From positions 4,030,001 to 4,094,000 of the forward strand of contig NC_013061.1 in NCBI RefSeq assembly GCF_000023825.1: DNA of 64,000 nucleotides. The letters run 5' to 3'. The position numbers and the translations under genes are program-made. The stretch comes from Pedobacter heparinus DSM 2366. Lineage in GTDB: Bacteria > Bacteroidota > Bacteroidia > Sphingobacteriales > Sphingobacteriaceae. The notes beneath the pieces are model-generated. The model saw only the letters and a list, made by a program, of their open reading frames with translations, was not told the origin of the DNA and searched no databases. Within the stretch, counting starts at the first letter, position 1. Each line of letters opens with the position of its first letter. Positions 45,286-54,237 of this stretch are shown here, in pieces.

Positions 45286-46767
45286 ATGTCAAATTACTTT
45301 AACACATTACCTCTTAGAGAACAATTAAACCAACTGGGCGTATGCGATTTTATGGACAGCGCCGAATTTCTGGACGGTGTAAATGTACTGAAAGGAAAAA
45401 AACTGGTAATTGTAGGCTGCGGCGCACAAGGTTTAAACCAGGGTTTAAATTTAAGAGATAGTGGTTTAGATGTTTCTTATGCTTTGCGTAAGGAAGCTAT
45501 TGAAGGCAAAAGAGATTCATGGAAAAATGCTACAGAAAACAATTTTACTGTAGGTACTTATGAAGAGCTGATCCCTAATGCTGATGTAGTGATTAACCTT
45601 ACTCCTGACAAACAACACACCGCTGTAGTGAATGCCGTAATGCCTTTGATGAAAAAAGGGGCTACTTTATTGTACTCGCACGGCTTTAATATTGTAGAAG
45701 AAGGCATGCAGATCCGTAAAGACATTACGGTAATCATGGTGGCGCCTAAATGCCCTGGCAGTGAGGTAAGAGCAGAATATGTAAGGGGTTTTGGCGTACC
45801 TACCTTAATTGCAGTGCACCCGGAGAACGATCCTGAAGGAAAAGGCCTGGCACAGGCAAAAGCTTACTGTGTTGGAACTGGTGGCCACAGGGCCGGCGTT
45901 TTAAGATCGTCTTTTGTTGCCGAAGTAAAATCTGATTTAATGGGCGAGCAAACTATCCTTTGCGGCTTATTGCAAACAGGTTCTATCCTTTCTTTCGATA
46001 AAATGATTGAAAAAGGAATTGATGCAGGTTATGCTTCCAAACTGGTTCAATATGGTGTTGAAGTAATTACTGAAGCCCTGAAACATGGTGGTGTTACCGG
46101 CATGCTGGACAGATTGAGCAACCCTGCTAAAATTAAAGCTTTTGAAATTTCTGAAGAACTGAAAAACATCATGCGCCCATTGTTCCAGAAACATCAGGAT
46201 GACATCATGAGCGGTGAATTTAGCAGCACGATGATGGCAGACTGGGCAAATGGCGATAAGAACTTATTGAAATGGCGCGCAGAAACCGGCGAAACTGCTT
46301 TTGAAAAAACCCCTGCCGCTGATGTGAAGATTGCGGAACAGGAATATTTTGACAATTACACCTTAATGGTTGCTTTTGTTAGAGCTGGTGTTGAACTTGC
46401 TTTTGAAACAATGGTTCAGGCTGGTATTAAACCAGAATCGGCCTACTATGAGTCGCTGCACGAAACTCCGCTGATCGCCAATACCATTGCCCGTAAAAAA
46501 TTATTTGAAATGAACCGTGTGATCTCTGATACGGCAGAATACGGCTGTTATTTGTTTGATCAGGCTTGTAAACCTTTACTGGCGGATTTTATGAAAAAAG
46601 TAGATACTGACCTTGTTGGTAAAAATTTTAACGAAGGCAAAGACGGTGGTGTAGACAACAGAACCCTGATTGCCGTAAACGAAGCATTGCGTACACACGA
46701 AGTTGAAGTAATAGGTACCAAACTGAGAAAAGCAATGACTGCAATGAAATCTATAAAAACTGCTTAA
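45286..46767 (+). CDS. ilvC: Ketol-acid reductoisomerase, class II
   Basis: A 493-residue enzyme, the long class II form (as in E. coli) with two C-terminal knotted domains. The nucleotide loop is VIVGCGAQGLNQGLNLRDSG, followed by SYALRKEAI. Mg-binding acidic residues lie in SDLMGEQTILCG and in the second repeat (ELAFETMVQAGIKPESAYYE). It isomerises and reduces acetolactate or acetohydroxybutyrate with NADPH. Confidence 0.98.
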   Translation: MSNYFNTLPLREQLNQLGVCDFMDSAEFLDGVNVLKGKKLVIVGCGAQGLNQGLNLRDSGLDVSYALRKEAIEGKRDSWKNATENNFTVGTYEELIPNADVVINLTPDKQHTAVVNAVMPLMKKGATLLYSHGFNIVEEGMQIRKDITVIMVAPKCPGSEVRAEYVRGFGVPTLIAVHPENDPEGKGLAQAKAYCVGTGGHRAGVLRSSFVAEVKSDLMGEQTILCGLLQTGSILSFDKMIEKGIDAGYASKLVQYGVEVITEALKHGGVTGMLDRLSNPAKIKAFEISEELKNIMRPLFQKHQDDIMSGEFSSTMMADWANGDKNLLKWRAETGETAFEKTPAADVKIAEQEYFDNYTLMVAFVRAGVELAFETMVQAGIKPESAYYESLHETPLIANTIARKKLFEMNRVISDTAEYGCYLFDQACKPLLADFMKKVDTDLVGKNFNEGKDGGVDNRTLIAVNEALRTHEVEVIGTKLRKAMTAMKSIKTA

Positions 46768-46774
46768 TAAAATC

Positions 46775-48268
46775 ATGTCACAACCCGTCGTCGTCCATAT
46801 CAAAAACCTAAACTTAAAGTACCGGCATACACCGGTGCTGAAGGATTTGTGCTGGACCATAAAGCGCCATGAGAACTGGCTGCTTTGCGGCGCAAGCGGT
46901 ACGGGTAAAACATCATTGGCAAAGGCCATTGCCGGCTTAACACACAGCTACGGGAATATTGAATGCCATTTCAATCCCCACAGCAGTTTACCGGCAATGG
47001 TTTATTATGTGGCCAACTGGTTCCAGTTTAAGGACCTGGAAGGCCAGTCTAACTTTTATTATCAGCAGCGTTACAATAAACAGGCCGTAGAAACCGTCGC
47101 TACAGTACAGGCAGAACTGGAGAGTTTCGGGAAACAATATGGCCTGAATTTAGATGATGCTGAACCCATTTTAACTGCATTAGGCTTTGCGGCTTTGAAA
47201 CCGGCTACCCTGATCCAGTTATCGAGTGGTGAACACAAAAAACTGCAATTGGTTAAAGCCTTATGGTTAAGGCCGCAGTTACTGATCTTAGACCTGCCTT
47301 ACAATGGTTTGGATGCAGCTTCGCGCGGCAACCTGAACAGCTTACTTGAAGAAATTACCGAAGCCGGCACCCAACTGATCCTGATCAGCAATGAAGCAGA
47401 ACTGCCTGCCTGTATAGACCGCATTGCGGAAATACGGGAGGGCCGGCTGGTTGAAATTGATGCTGATGAACGCAGCCATGCCGAATTTGAACTAAGCGGG
47501 CGACCGGTTCCGGCATTTTTGCATGAAAGCCTGAATGCGGTACAGACTGCAAGCCTGATCAAAATGATTGATGTCAACATCAGTTATGGCGAAAAACAGG
47601 TATTAAAAAACATCAACTGGGAAGTTAAGGCCGGAGAAAAATGGCTGTTGCAAGGTCATAATGGCTCAGGCAAATCTACCCTGCTGAGTTTAATCTGTGG
47701 CGACCACCCCCAGGCCTATGCCAATAATTTCCACCTGTTTGGAAACAAAAGGGGAAGCGGGGAAAGCATCTGGGAAATTAAAGAACGTATTGGACTGATA
47801 TCGCCCGAACTGCACTGGTATTTCGACCCTTCAGCAACGGTATGGCAAAGTATTGTTTCGGGCTTTTATGACAGTTCGGGTTTGTTTTGCGATCCTGGTT
47901 ATACCAAAAAAGCCCAGGCAGATGAACTGATTGGCTATTTTGGTTTGGAGGAGTACAAAGATACCCTGATGAATGAATTGCCCCTGGGCAAACAACGACT
48001 GGCCCTGCTGGGCAGAACGATCATCAAAAACCCCGAACTGCTGATATTGGATGAACCCTGCCAGGGTTTAGACCAGCAACAGACCCAACAATTTAACAGA
48101 ATGGTAGATGAACTGTGCGGAAATGGCACTACGCTGATTTACGTTGGCCATTTTGAATCGCAGCTGCCTGCCTGTCTGGAGAAAAGAATTTTATTAGAAA
48201 ACGGAGCAGTAAAATCCGTAGAAATCATATTAGAAAACACTTACGATTATGTTACACGATCCGAATAG
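46775..48268 (+). CDS. Twin-ATPase ABC protein (ModF/PhrA-like) inside the operon
   Basis: A 497-residue soluble protein with two ABC ATPase domains and no membrane part. Domain 1: Walker A GASGTGKT (39-46), signature QLSSGEHKK, Walker B LLILDLP, in which the catalytic Glu is Leu174. Domain 2: Walker A GHNGSGKS (294-301), signature-like ELPLGKQRL, Walker B LLILDEP with Glu427 intact. The pattern fits the ModF/PhrA group, whose function is poorly known. The gene follows ilvC after 7 bases and overlaps leuA by 20 bases, which implies translational coupling. Asymmetric ATPase sites are common in twin ABC proteins. Confidence 0.85.
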   Translation: MSQPVVVHIKNLNLKYRHTPVLKDLCWTIKRHENWLLCGASGTGKTSLAKAIAGLTHSYGNIECHFNPHSSLPAMVYYVANWFQFKDLEGQSNFYYQQRYNKQAVETVATVQAELESFGKQYGLNLDDAEPILTALGFAALKPATLIQLSSGEHKKLQLVKALWLRPQLLILDLPYNGLDAASRGNLNSLLEEITEAGTQLILISNEAELPACIDRIAEIREGRLVEIDADERSHAEFELSGRPVPAFLHESLNAVQTASLIKMIDVNISYGEKQVLKNINWEVKAGEKWLLQGHNGSGKSTLLSLICGDHPQAYANNFHLFGNKRGSGESIWEIKERIGLISPELHWYFDPSATVWQSIVSGFYDSSGLFCDPGYTKKAQADELIGYFGLEEYKDTLMNELPLGKQRLALLGRTIIKNPELLILDEPCQGLDQQQTQQFNRMVDELCGNGTTLIYVGHFESQLPACLEKRILLENGAVKSVEIILENTYDYVTRSE

Positions 48269-49412
48269 AGTTTATGTGTTTGACACCACCTTACGTGATG
48301 GTGAACAAGTGCCTGGTTGCCAATTGACAACCCCAGAAAAAATAGAAATTGCCAAAGAGCTGGAAGCACTTGGTGTGGACATTATTGAAGCAGGTTTTCC
48401 TATTTCAAGTCCCGGCGATTTCCAAAGTGTTGTAGAGCTTTCCAAAGCCGTATCCGAACCCATTATCTGTGCGCTCACCCGTGCCAATAAAGGTGATATC
48501 GATTCGGCCGTTGCAGCATTGAAATATGCCAAACGCCCGAGGATCCATACCGGTATCGGCTCGTCGGATATGCACATTAAACACAAATTTAACAGTACCC
48601 GTGAGGAAATCCTTGAACGGGCTGTTGAAGCAGTTAAATATGCCAAACAATTTGTAGAAGACATTGAGTTTTATGCTGAAGATGCCGGGCGTGCGGATAT
48701 TCAGTTCCTTGCCCAAATGGTAGAAGCCGTGATTGGCGCCGGCGCTACAGTGGTAAACATACCAGATACGAATGGCTATTGCCTGCCCGACCAATATGGC
48801 AGCAAGATCAAATTTTTGAAAGAAAACGTTAAAAATATTGACCAGGCCATTATTTCTGTACATTGCCACAATGATCTGGGCCTGGCTACAGCAAATTCTA
48901 TAGCAGGCTTACAAAATGGCGCCCGCCAGATTGAGGGTACCATCAATGGTATTGGCGAACGTGCAGGCAATACTTCTATCGAAGAAGTCGTCATGATCCT
49001 GAAAACCCATCAGGTATTGGGGCTGCATACCCATATCAACAGCAAGAACTTTTATGAACTGAGCCGCATGGTAAGCTCGCAGATGCGCATGCCGGTACAG
49101 CCAAATAAAGCCATAGTGGGCAGCAATGCTTTTGCACACAGCTCTGGTATACACCAGGATGGTTTCCTTAAAAACCGTGAAAACTATGAGATCATCCGTC
49201 CGGAAGATGTAGGTTTCCCAGATGCCAGTATTGTACTTACTGCACGTAGCGGAAGACATGCCTTAAAGTTCCATCTGGAGCGTTTGGGCTTTAACTTAAG
49301 CAAGGAGGAACTCGGTGAAGCCTATCACCGCTTCCTTACTGTTGCGGATAGTAAACTGGATATTAATGACCAGGACCTGCTGTTGATGATGGATAAAAGC
49401 CAGTTGGCGTAA
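48249..49412 (+). CDS. leuA: 2-Isopropylmalate synthase, short form
   Basis: A 387-residue enzyme; the catalytic TIM barrel has FDTTLRDGEQVPGCQL, IEAGFPISSPGDF, ISVHCHNDLGLATANS and GTINGIGERAGN. It condenses acetyl-CoA with 2-oxoisovalerate, the first step to leucine. The family is usually 500 or more residues with a C-terminal leucine-binding LeuA dimer domain; here the protein ends just after the linker (LLLMMDKSQLA), so classical leucine feedback inhibition is not expected. The start lies inside the preceding ABC gene. Confidence 0.94.
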   Translation: MLHDPNRVYVFDTTLRDGEQVPGCQLTTPEKIEIAKELEALGVDIIEAGFPISSPGDFQSVVELSKAVSEPIICALTRANKGDIDSAVAALKYAKRPRIHTGIGSSDMHIKHKFNSTREEILERAVEAVKYAKQFVEDIEFYAEDAGRADIQFLAQMVEAVIGAGATVVNIPDTNGYCLPDQYGSKIKFLKENVKNIDQAIISVHCHNDLGLATANSIAGLQNGARQIEGTINGIGERAGNTSIEEVVMILKTHQVLGLHTHINSKNFYELSRMVSSQMRMPVQPNKAIVGSNAFAHSSGIHQDGFLKNRENYEIIRPEDVGFPDASIVLTARSGRHALKFHLERLGFNLSKEELGEAYHRFLTVADSKLDINDQDLLLMMDKSQLA

Positions 49413-49453
49413 TTAAATTTTGCAATAAAGAATTGATAATAAAATAGAAAAAA

Positions 49454-50866
49454 ATGAGCAAGACATTATTTGATAAGGTGTGGGACACTCACGTGGTACG
49501 TAAGATTGAAGGTGGCCCGGATGTGCTTTTTATTGACCGCCATCTGATTCACGAAGTGACCAGCCCTGTGGCCTTTTTAGGTTTAAAAAGCAGGGGAATA
49601 AAAGTGTTATATCCGGAGCGTACTTTTGCAACGGCAGATCACAATACACCTACCATTAACCAGCATTTACCGGTTGCAGATCCGCTTTCTGCCAATCAGT
49701 TAAAAGCACTGGAGTCAAACTCCAATGAATATGGCATCAGCCACTGGGGATTGGGCCATCAAAAAAATGGCATAGTGCACGTTGTAGGCCCTGAATATGG
49801 CATTACGCAACCAGGTGCTACCATTGTATGCGGTGATTCGCATACCTCTACCCATGGTGCTTTTGGTGCCATTGCTTTTGGTATCGGTACTTCAGAGGTA
49901 GAAATGGTGCTTTCTACGCAGTGCATCATGCAGCCTAAGCCTAAAAAAATGCGCATCAACGTGAATGGCAAACTGGGCTTAGGTGTTACACCTAAAGATG
50001 TAGCCCTGTTCATCATCTCTCAGCTAAGTACTTCCGGTGCTACAGGATATTTTGTAGAGTATGCAGGTGATGTTTTTGAGAACATGACCATGGAAGGGCG
50101 CATGACCGTTTGTAATTTAAGTATTGAAATGGGTGCCCGTGGTGGTATGATTGCCCCGGATGAAACCACTATCAATTACGTAAAAGGCCGCGAATTTAGT
50201 CCGAAAGGCGAAGCATGGGATAAAGCACTGGCTTATTACAAAACCTTAAAAACGGATGCCGATGCGGTATTTGATAAAGAGCTGACCTTTGATGGTTCGA
50301 AAATTGAACCCATGATCACTTACGGTACGAACCCAGGTATGGGAATGGGTATTTCTCAGGATATACCTGATGCTGCCCAAGTTGAAGGTGGTGCAGAGAC
50401 TTATGCCAAATCGTTAAATTATATGGGTTTCTCTGAAGGGGACCATATGATTGGTAAAAAAGTAGATTTCGTTTTTGTGGGTAGCTGTACCAATGGCCGC
50501 ATTGAAGATTTCAGGGCATTTACTTCTATTGTAAAAGGCAAACACAAAGCAGATGATGTTACCGTTTGGTTGGTTCCTGGTTCTCATATTGTGGAAGCAC
50601 AGATTAAAGAAGAAGGCTTACTGGACATTTTAACTGAGGCAGGCTTTACGCTGCGCCAGCCAGGTTGCTCGGCTTGTTTGGCAATGAACGACGACAAGAT
50701 CCCTGCCGGAAAGTATGCAGTAAGTACATCAAACAGAAACTTTGAAGGCAGACAAGGCCCTGGTTCAAGAACCATGCTGGCCAGTCCGCTGGTTGCTGCA
50801 GCTGCTGCGGTTACCGGTGTGGTTACAGACCCGAGAACCCTGATTGAGAACGAAGAACTTGTTTAA
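49454..50866 (+). CDS. leuC: 3-Isopropylmalate dehydratase large subunit
   Basis: A 470-residue aconitase-family subunit. The [4Fe-4S] ligands are in VGSCTNGRIEDF and PGCSACLAMNDD; other blocks are VCGDSHTSTHGAFGAIAFGIG and MGARGGMIAPDE. With LeuD it isomerises 2- to 3-isopropylmalate and, in citramalate-using organisms, also citramalate. It precedes leuD by 18 bases. Confidence 0.98.
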   Translation: MSKTLFDKVWDTHVVRKIEGGPDVLFIDRHLIHEVTSPVAFLGLKSRGIKVLYPERTFATADHNTPTINQHLPVADPLSANQLKALESNSNEYGISHWGLGHQKNGIVHVVGPEYGITQPGATIVCGDSHTSTHGAFGAIAFGIGTSEVEMVLSTQCIMQPKPKKMRINVNGKLGLGVTPKDVALFIISQLSTSGATGYFVEYAGDVFENMTMEGRMTVCNLSIEMGARGGMIAPDETTINYVKGREFSPKGEAWDKALAYYKTLKTDADAVFDKELTFDGSKIEPMITYGTNPGMGMGISQDIPDAAQVEGGAETYAKSLNYMGFSEGDHMIGKKVDFVFVGSCTNGRIEDFRAFTSIVKGKHKADDVTVWLVPGSHIVEAQIKEEGLLDILTEAGFTLRQPGCSACLAMNDDKIPAGKYAVSTSNRNFEGRQGPGSRTMLASPLVAAAAAVTGVVTDPRTLIENEELV

Positions 50867-50884
50867 CACAAAAAAGATTTAAAA

Positions 50885-51481
50885 ATGGCTTACGATAAAT
50901 TTAATGTATTAAGAAGCACCGCGGTTCCGCTTCCGATAGAAAATATAGATACCGATCAGCTGATCCCCGCACGTTTTTTAAAAGCAACGGAACGTGTTGG
51001 GTTTGGCGACAACCTTTTCCGCGACTGGAGGTACAATCCAGACAATACCCCGAAAAAAGACTTTGTGCTGAACAACCCTGTTTACAGCGGCAAAATATTG
51101 GTTGGCGGTAAGAACTTTGGTTCAGGATCATCCAGGGAACACGCAGCCTGGGCAGTATACGACTATGGTTTCAGATGTGTAATATCCAGTTTTTTTGCTG
51201 ACATTTTTAAGAATAACTGTCTGAATATTGGGGTATTGCCTGTGCAGGTAAGTGCTGAATTTGCAGATAAAATTTTTACGGCAATTCATGCCGATCCGAA
51301 CACGGAACTGGAAGTGAACTTGCCTGAGCAGACCGTTACCCTGCTGGCTACAGGTGAAAAAGAAACTTTCGAGATCAGTCCCTATAAAAAAGACAACATG
51401 ATGAATGGCTTTGACGACATCGATTATCTGCAAAGCATCAAACCGGAAATAGAGGAATTTGCTTTACATCTTCCACTTTAA
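50885..51481 (+). CDS. leuD: 3-Isopropylmalate dehydratase small subunit
   Basis: A 198-residue swivel domain of the isomerase. Family motifs are ENIDTDQLIPARFLK, GKNFGSGSSREHAAWAVYDY and RCVISSFFADIFKNNCLNIG. It supplies substrate-recognition residues to LeuC. Length is typical. It is followed 17 bases later by the citramalate-synthase-like gene. Confidence 0.98.
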   Translation: MAYDKFNVLRSTAVPLPIENIDTDQLIPARFLKATERVGFGDNLFRDWRYNPDNTPKKDFVLNNPVYSGKILVGGKNFGSGSSREHAAWAVYDYGFRCVISSFFADIFKNNCLNIGVLPVQVSAEFADKIFTAIHADPNTELEVNLPEQTVTLLATGEKETFEISPYKKDNMMNGFDDIDYLQSIKPEIEEFALHLPL

Positions 51482-51498
51482 CAAGCAACACCAGTTAC

Positions 51499-53016
51499 AT
51501 GGAAAGAAGGAAAATAGAGATTATGGACACTACACTCCGCGATGGCGAACAAACATCGGGAGTGTCTTTTTCCATTTCTGAAAAATTGACGATCACCCAG
51601 TTGTTATTGGAAGAACTCCAGGTAGACCGGGTTGAGATTGCCTCTGCACGTGTATCTGACGGAGAATTTCAGGCTGTAAAGTCCATTTTAAACTGGGCAG
51701 AAACAAACGGATATTCAGATCGCATAGAAGTCCTTTCCTTTGTAGACAATGGGGTATCTATCGACTGGATGATCAGTGCAGGTGTAAAAGTGCAGAACCT
51801 GCTGACCAAAGGCTCCTTAAACCACCTCACACATCAGCTTAAAAAAACACCTGAACAGCATTTCGCAGAAATCAAACAGGTAATTGACCTGGCTGCAAAG
51901 CATGGTATTGCCACCAATGTTTACCTGGAAGACTGGAGCAACGGCATGCGTAACTCTCCGGATTATGTGTACCAGTATCTGGACTTTTTATCGGGACAAA
52001 ACATCAGAAGGATACTGTTGCCGGATACGCTGGGTATTTTAACACCTGGAGAAACCACTGGTTTTATCTCGGCACTGCTGACCAAATACCCGGATATCCA
52101 TTTTGATTTTCATGCCCATAACGACTACGACCTGGGTACGGCCAATGTACTGGAAGCCGTAAAAGCCGGTATTGGTGGTCTGCATTTAACGGTGAATGGT
52201 ATGGGTGAAAGGGCTGGAAATGCCGCCATGGCAAGTGCTGTAGCGGTAATTAAAGATTTTGCCCCGGAAGTAGAGATTAAGATCAGAGAGTCGTCCATCT
52301 ATAAGGTAAGCAAACTGGTAGAAACCTTTTCAGGGGTCCGCATCCCTTCTAACAAGCCAATTGTGGGCGACAATGTGTTTACACAAACGGCAGGTATCCA
52401 TGCGGATGGCGACAATAAAAACAACCTGTATTTTAATGACCTGTTACCTGAGCGCTTTGGCAGAAAACGCCAGTACGCACTGGGAAAAACATCGGGAAAA
52501 GCTAATATTGAGAAGAACCTGCAGGAACTGGGCTTAAAGTTAAATGATGCCGACCTGAAGAAAGTTACGCAACGTGTGATTGAACTGGGCGACAAAAAGG
52601 AGACGGTAACCAAGGAGGACCTGCCTTATATCATTTCTGATGTACTGGACAGTAGTTTATATGAAGAAAAGGTGGCTGTGCAATCTTATGTGCTGACCAA
52701 TGCCATGGGCCTGCGCCCTTCTGCAACGATATCTGTATGGATTGAAGGTGAGAAATTTGAAGAACACGCCCAGGGTGACGGACAGTTTGATGCTTTTATG
52801 AATGCGCTGACCAAAGTGTATAACAAGAAAAAAAGGACCTTGCCCAAGCTGGTAGACTATGCCGTACGGATAGCCCCCGGCAGTAACTCTGATGCCCTTT
52901 GCGAAACGATCATTACATGGGAAACTGAAGCAAAAATATTCATTACCAGGGGACTGGATTCAGACCAGACGGTTTGTGCCATTAAAGCCACCCAGAAAAT
53001 GCTGAACATCATTTAA
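51499..53016 (+). CDS. cimA: Citramalate synthase-like enzyme (CimA type)
   Basis: A 505-residue member of the LeuA/homocitrate/citramalate synthase family with a full C-terminal LeuA dimer domain (about 390-505). Residues Arg14-Asp15, Leu79, Leu102 and Tyr142 match, with a constant offset of two, the pyruvate-pocket residues I recall for Leptospira CimA (16, 17, 81, 104, 144), and the surrounding text (VDRVEIASARVS, NVYLEDWSNGMRNSPDYV) is closely alike. It should join pyruvate and acetyl-CoA to (R)-citramalate, leading through LeuCD and LeuB to 2-oxobutyrate and isoleucine. General databases would probably call it 2-isopropylmalate synthase. It has no homocitrate context. Confidence 0.78.
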   Translation: MERRKIEIMDTTLRDGEQTSGVSFSISEKLTITQLLLEELQVDRVEIASARVSDGEFQAVKSILNWAETNGYSDRIEVLSFVDNGVSIDWMISAGVKVQNLLTKGSLNHLTHQLKKTPEQHFAEIKQVIDLAAKHGIATNVYLEDWSNGMRNSPDYVYQYLDFLSGQNIRRILLPDTLGILTPGETTGFISALLTKYPDIHFDFHAHNDYDLGTANVLEAVKAGIGGLHLTVNGMGERAGNAAMASAVAVIKDFAPEVEIKIRESSIYKVSKLVETFSGVRIPSNKPIVGDNVFTQTAGIHADGDNKNNLYFNDLLPERFGRKRQYALGKTSGKANIEKNLQELGLKLNDADLKKVTQRVIELGDKKETVTKEDLPYIISDVLDSSLYEEKVAVQSYVLTNAMGLRPSATISVWIEGEKFEEHAQGDGQFDAFMNALTKVYNKKKRTLPKLVDYAVRIAPGSNSDALCETIITWETEAKIFITRGLDSDQTVCAIKATQKMLNII

Positions 53017-53075
53017 GGATGTACCTTAGCCAAAAAACTACTAAAAACAATTTTTAAACCACAATTACAAAATAT

Positions 53076-54134
53076 ATGAAACTGAATATTGCTCTGCTAG
53101 CAGGAGATGGAATTGGCCCGGAGGTAATTGACCAGGCTGTTAAAGTATCAAATGCGGTAGCAAAGAAATTTAACCACGAAATTGTATGGACATCAGGTAT
53201 TACAGGAGCAGCGGCTATAGATGCAGTTGGCGAACCTTATCCGGATGCTACACATGAGATCTGCATGGCTGCCGATGCCGTATTGTTTGGTGCAATTGGT
53301 CACCCGCGTTTTGACAATGACCCTAAAGCTACCGTTCGCCCCGAGCAGGGATTGCTGAAAATGCGTCAGAAACTGGGCTTATTTGCAAACGTACGCCCAA
53401 CTTTTACTTTCCCTTCCTTAATTGACAACTCGCCTTTAAAAAGAGAGCGCATTGAAGGTACCGACCTGATCATTCTGCGCGAATTAACAGGGGGTATCTA
53501 TTTTGGCGAAAGAGGCAGAAAGGACGATGGCAATACCGCTTTTGATACTTGTACCTATACCAGGGCCGAGATTCAGCGTCTGGCAAAATTAGGTTTCGAA
53601 ATGGCGATGACCCGCAGTAAAAAACTATGCTGCGTAGATAAAGCAAACGTTCTGGAGTCTTCACGTTTATGGAGAGAAACGGTACAGGATATGGAAAAAG
53701 ATTATCCTGAGGTTGAGGTAAGCTATGAATTTGTGGACGCCGTAGCCATGCGTTTGGTTCAATGGCCAAGCTCATATGATGTATTGATCACAGAAAACCT
53801 GTTTGGCGATATTTTAACCGACGAGGCTTCTGTAATTTCAGGTTCTATGGGACTAATGCCTTCGGCATCTATCGGTGTACATACTTCTTTATTTGAGCCC
53901 ATCCATGGTTCTTACCCTCAGGCTGCAGGTAAAGACATTGCCAACCCATTGGCTACCGTACTTTCGGCTGCCATGATGTTTGAAGATGCTTTTGGTTTAA
54001 AAGAAGAGGCGGAACTGATCAGGGCCGTTGTAAACAAATCTTTAGCTGAAGGTATGGTTACTGAAGACCTTTCAGGAAAAAACAAAGCTTACAAAACAAG
54101 TGAAGTTGGCGACTGGCTGGCTGCTAATATTTAA
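53076..54134 (+). CDS. leuB: 3-Isopropylmalate dehydrogenase
   Basis: A 352-residue beta-decarboxylating dehydrogenase. It begins IALLAGDGIGPEVIDQA; other family marks are LRELTGGIYFGERGR, CCVDKANVLESSRLWRE and NLFGDILTDEASVISGSMGL. It oxidises 3-isopropylmalate with NAD and can serve methylmalate in the citramalate route. It is separated from the CimA-like gene by 59 bases and from ilvA by about 100 bases with a terminator-like hairpin. Confidence 0.98.
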   Translation: MKLNIALLAGDGIGPEVIDQAVKVSNAVAKKFNHEIVWTSGITGAAAIDAVGEPYPDATHEICMAADAVLFGAIGHPRFDNDPKATVRPEQGLLKMRQKLGLFANVRPTFTFPSLIDNSPLKRERIEGTDLIILRELTGGIYFGERGRKDDGNTAFDTCTYTRAEIQRLAKLGFEMAMTRSKKLCCVDKANVLESSRLWRETVQDMEKDYPEVEVSYEFVDAVAMRLVQWPSSYDVLITENLFGDILTDEASVISGSMGLMPSASIGVHTSLFEPIHGSYPQAAGKDIANPLATVLSAAMMFEDAFGLKEEAELIRAVVNKSLAEGMVTEDLSGKNKAYKTSEVGDWLAANI

Positions 54135-54193
54135 TACATTCCCGTCATCTCTCCTATCATCGAGATGAGGGGACATACAAAAAAACAAATTAA

Positions 54194-54231
54194 AACCGTC
54201 ATCTGTTCTCCGGGTGACGGTTCTTATTTTT
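54194..54231 (+). terminator. Terminator-like hairpin between leuB and ilvA
   Basis: AACCGTCA (54194-54201) pairs with TGACGGTT (54215-54222); a T-rich tail CTTATTTTT follows. A weaker hairpin, TCATCTC / GAGATGA (54145-54168), lies just upstream. It may end most transcripts after leuB or lower ilvA expression. Confidence 0.6.
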
Positions 54232-54237
54232 CCTAAA

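Noticed and set aside
48405..48869. A 154-codon open frame antisense to leuA
   Set aside because: Shadow frame inside a well-identified gene; composition is not that of a real protein.
49454..53016. Possible lysine (homocitrate / alpha-aminoadipate) pathway cluster because of the second LeuA-family enzyme
   Set aside because: No LysW, LysX or argB-like genes are present, and the pocket residues and neighbours fit citramalate and leucine chemistry better.
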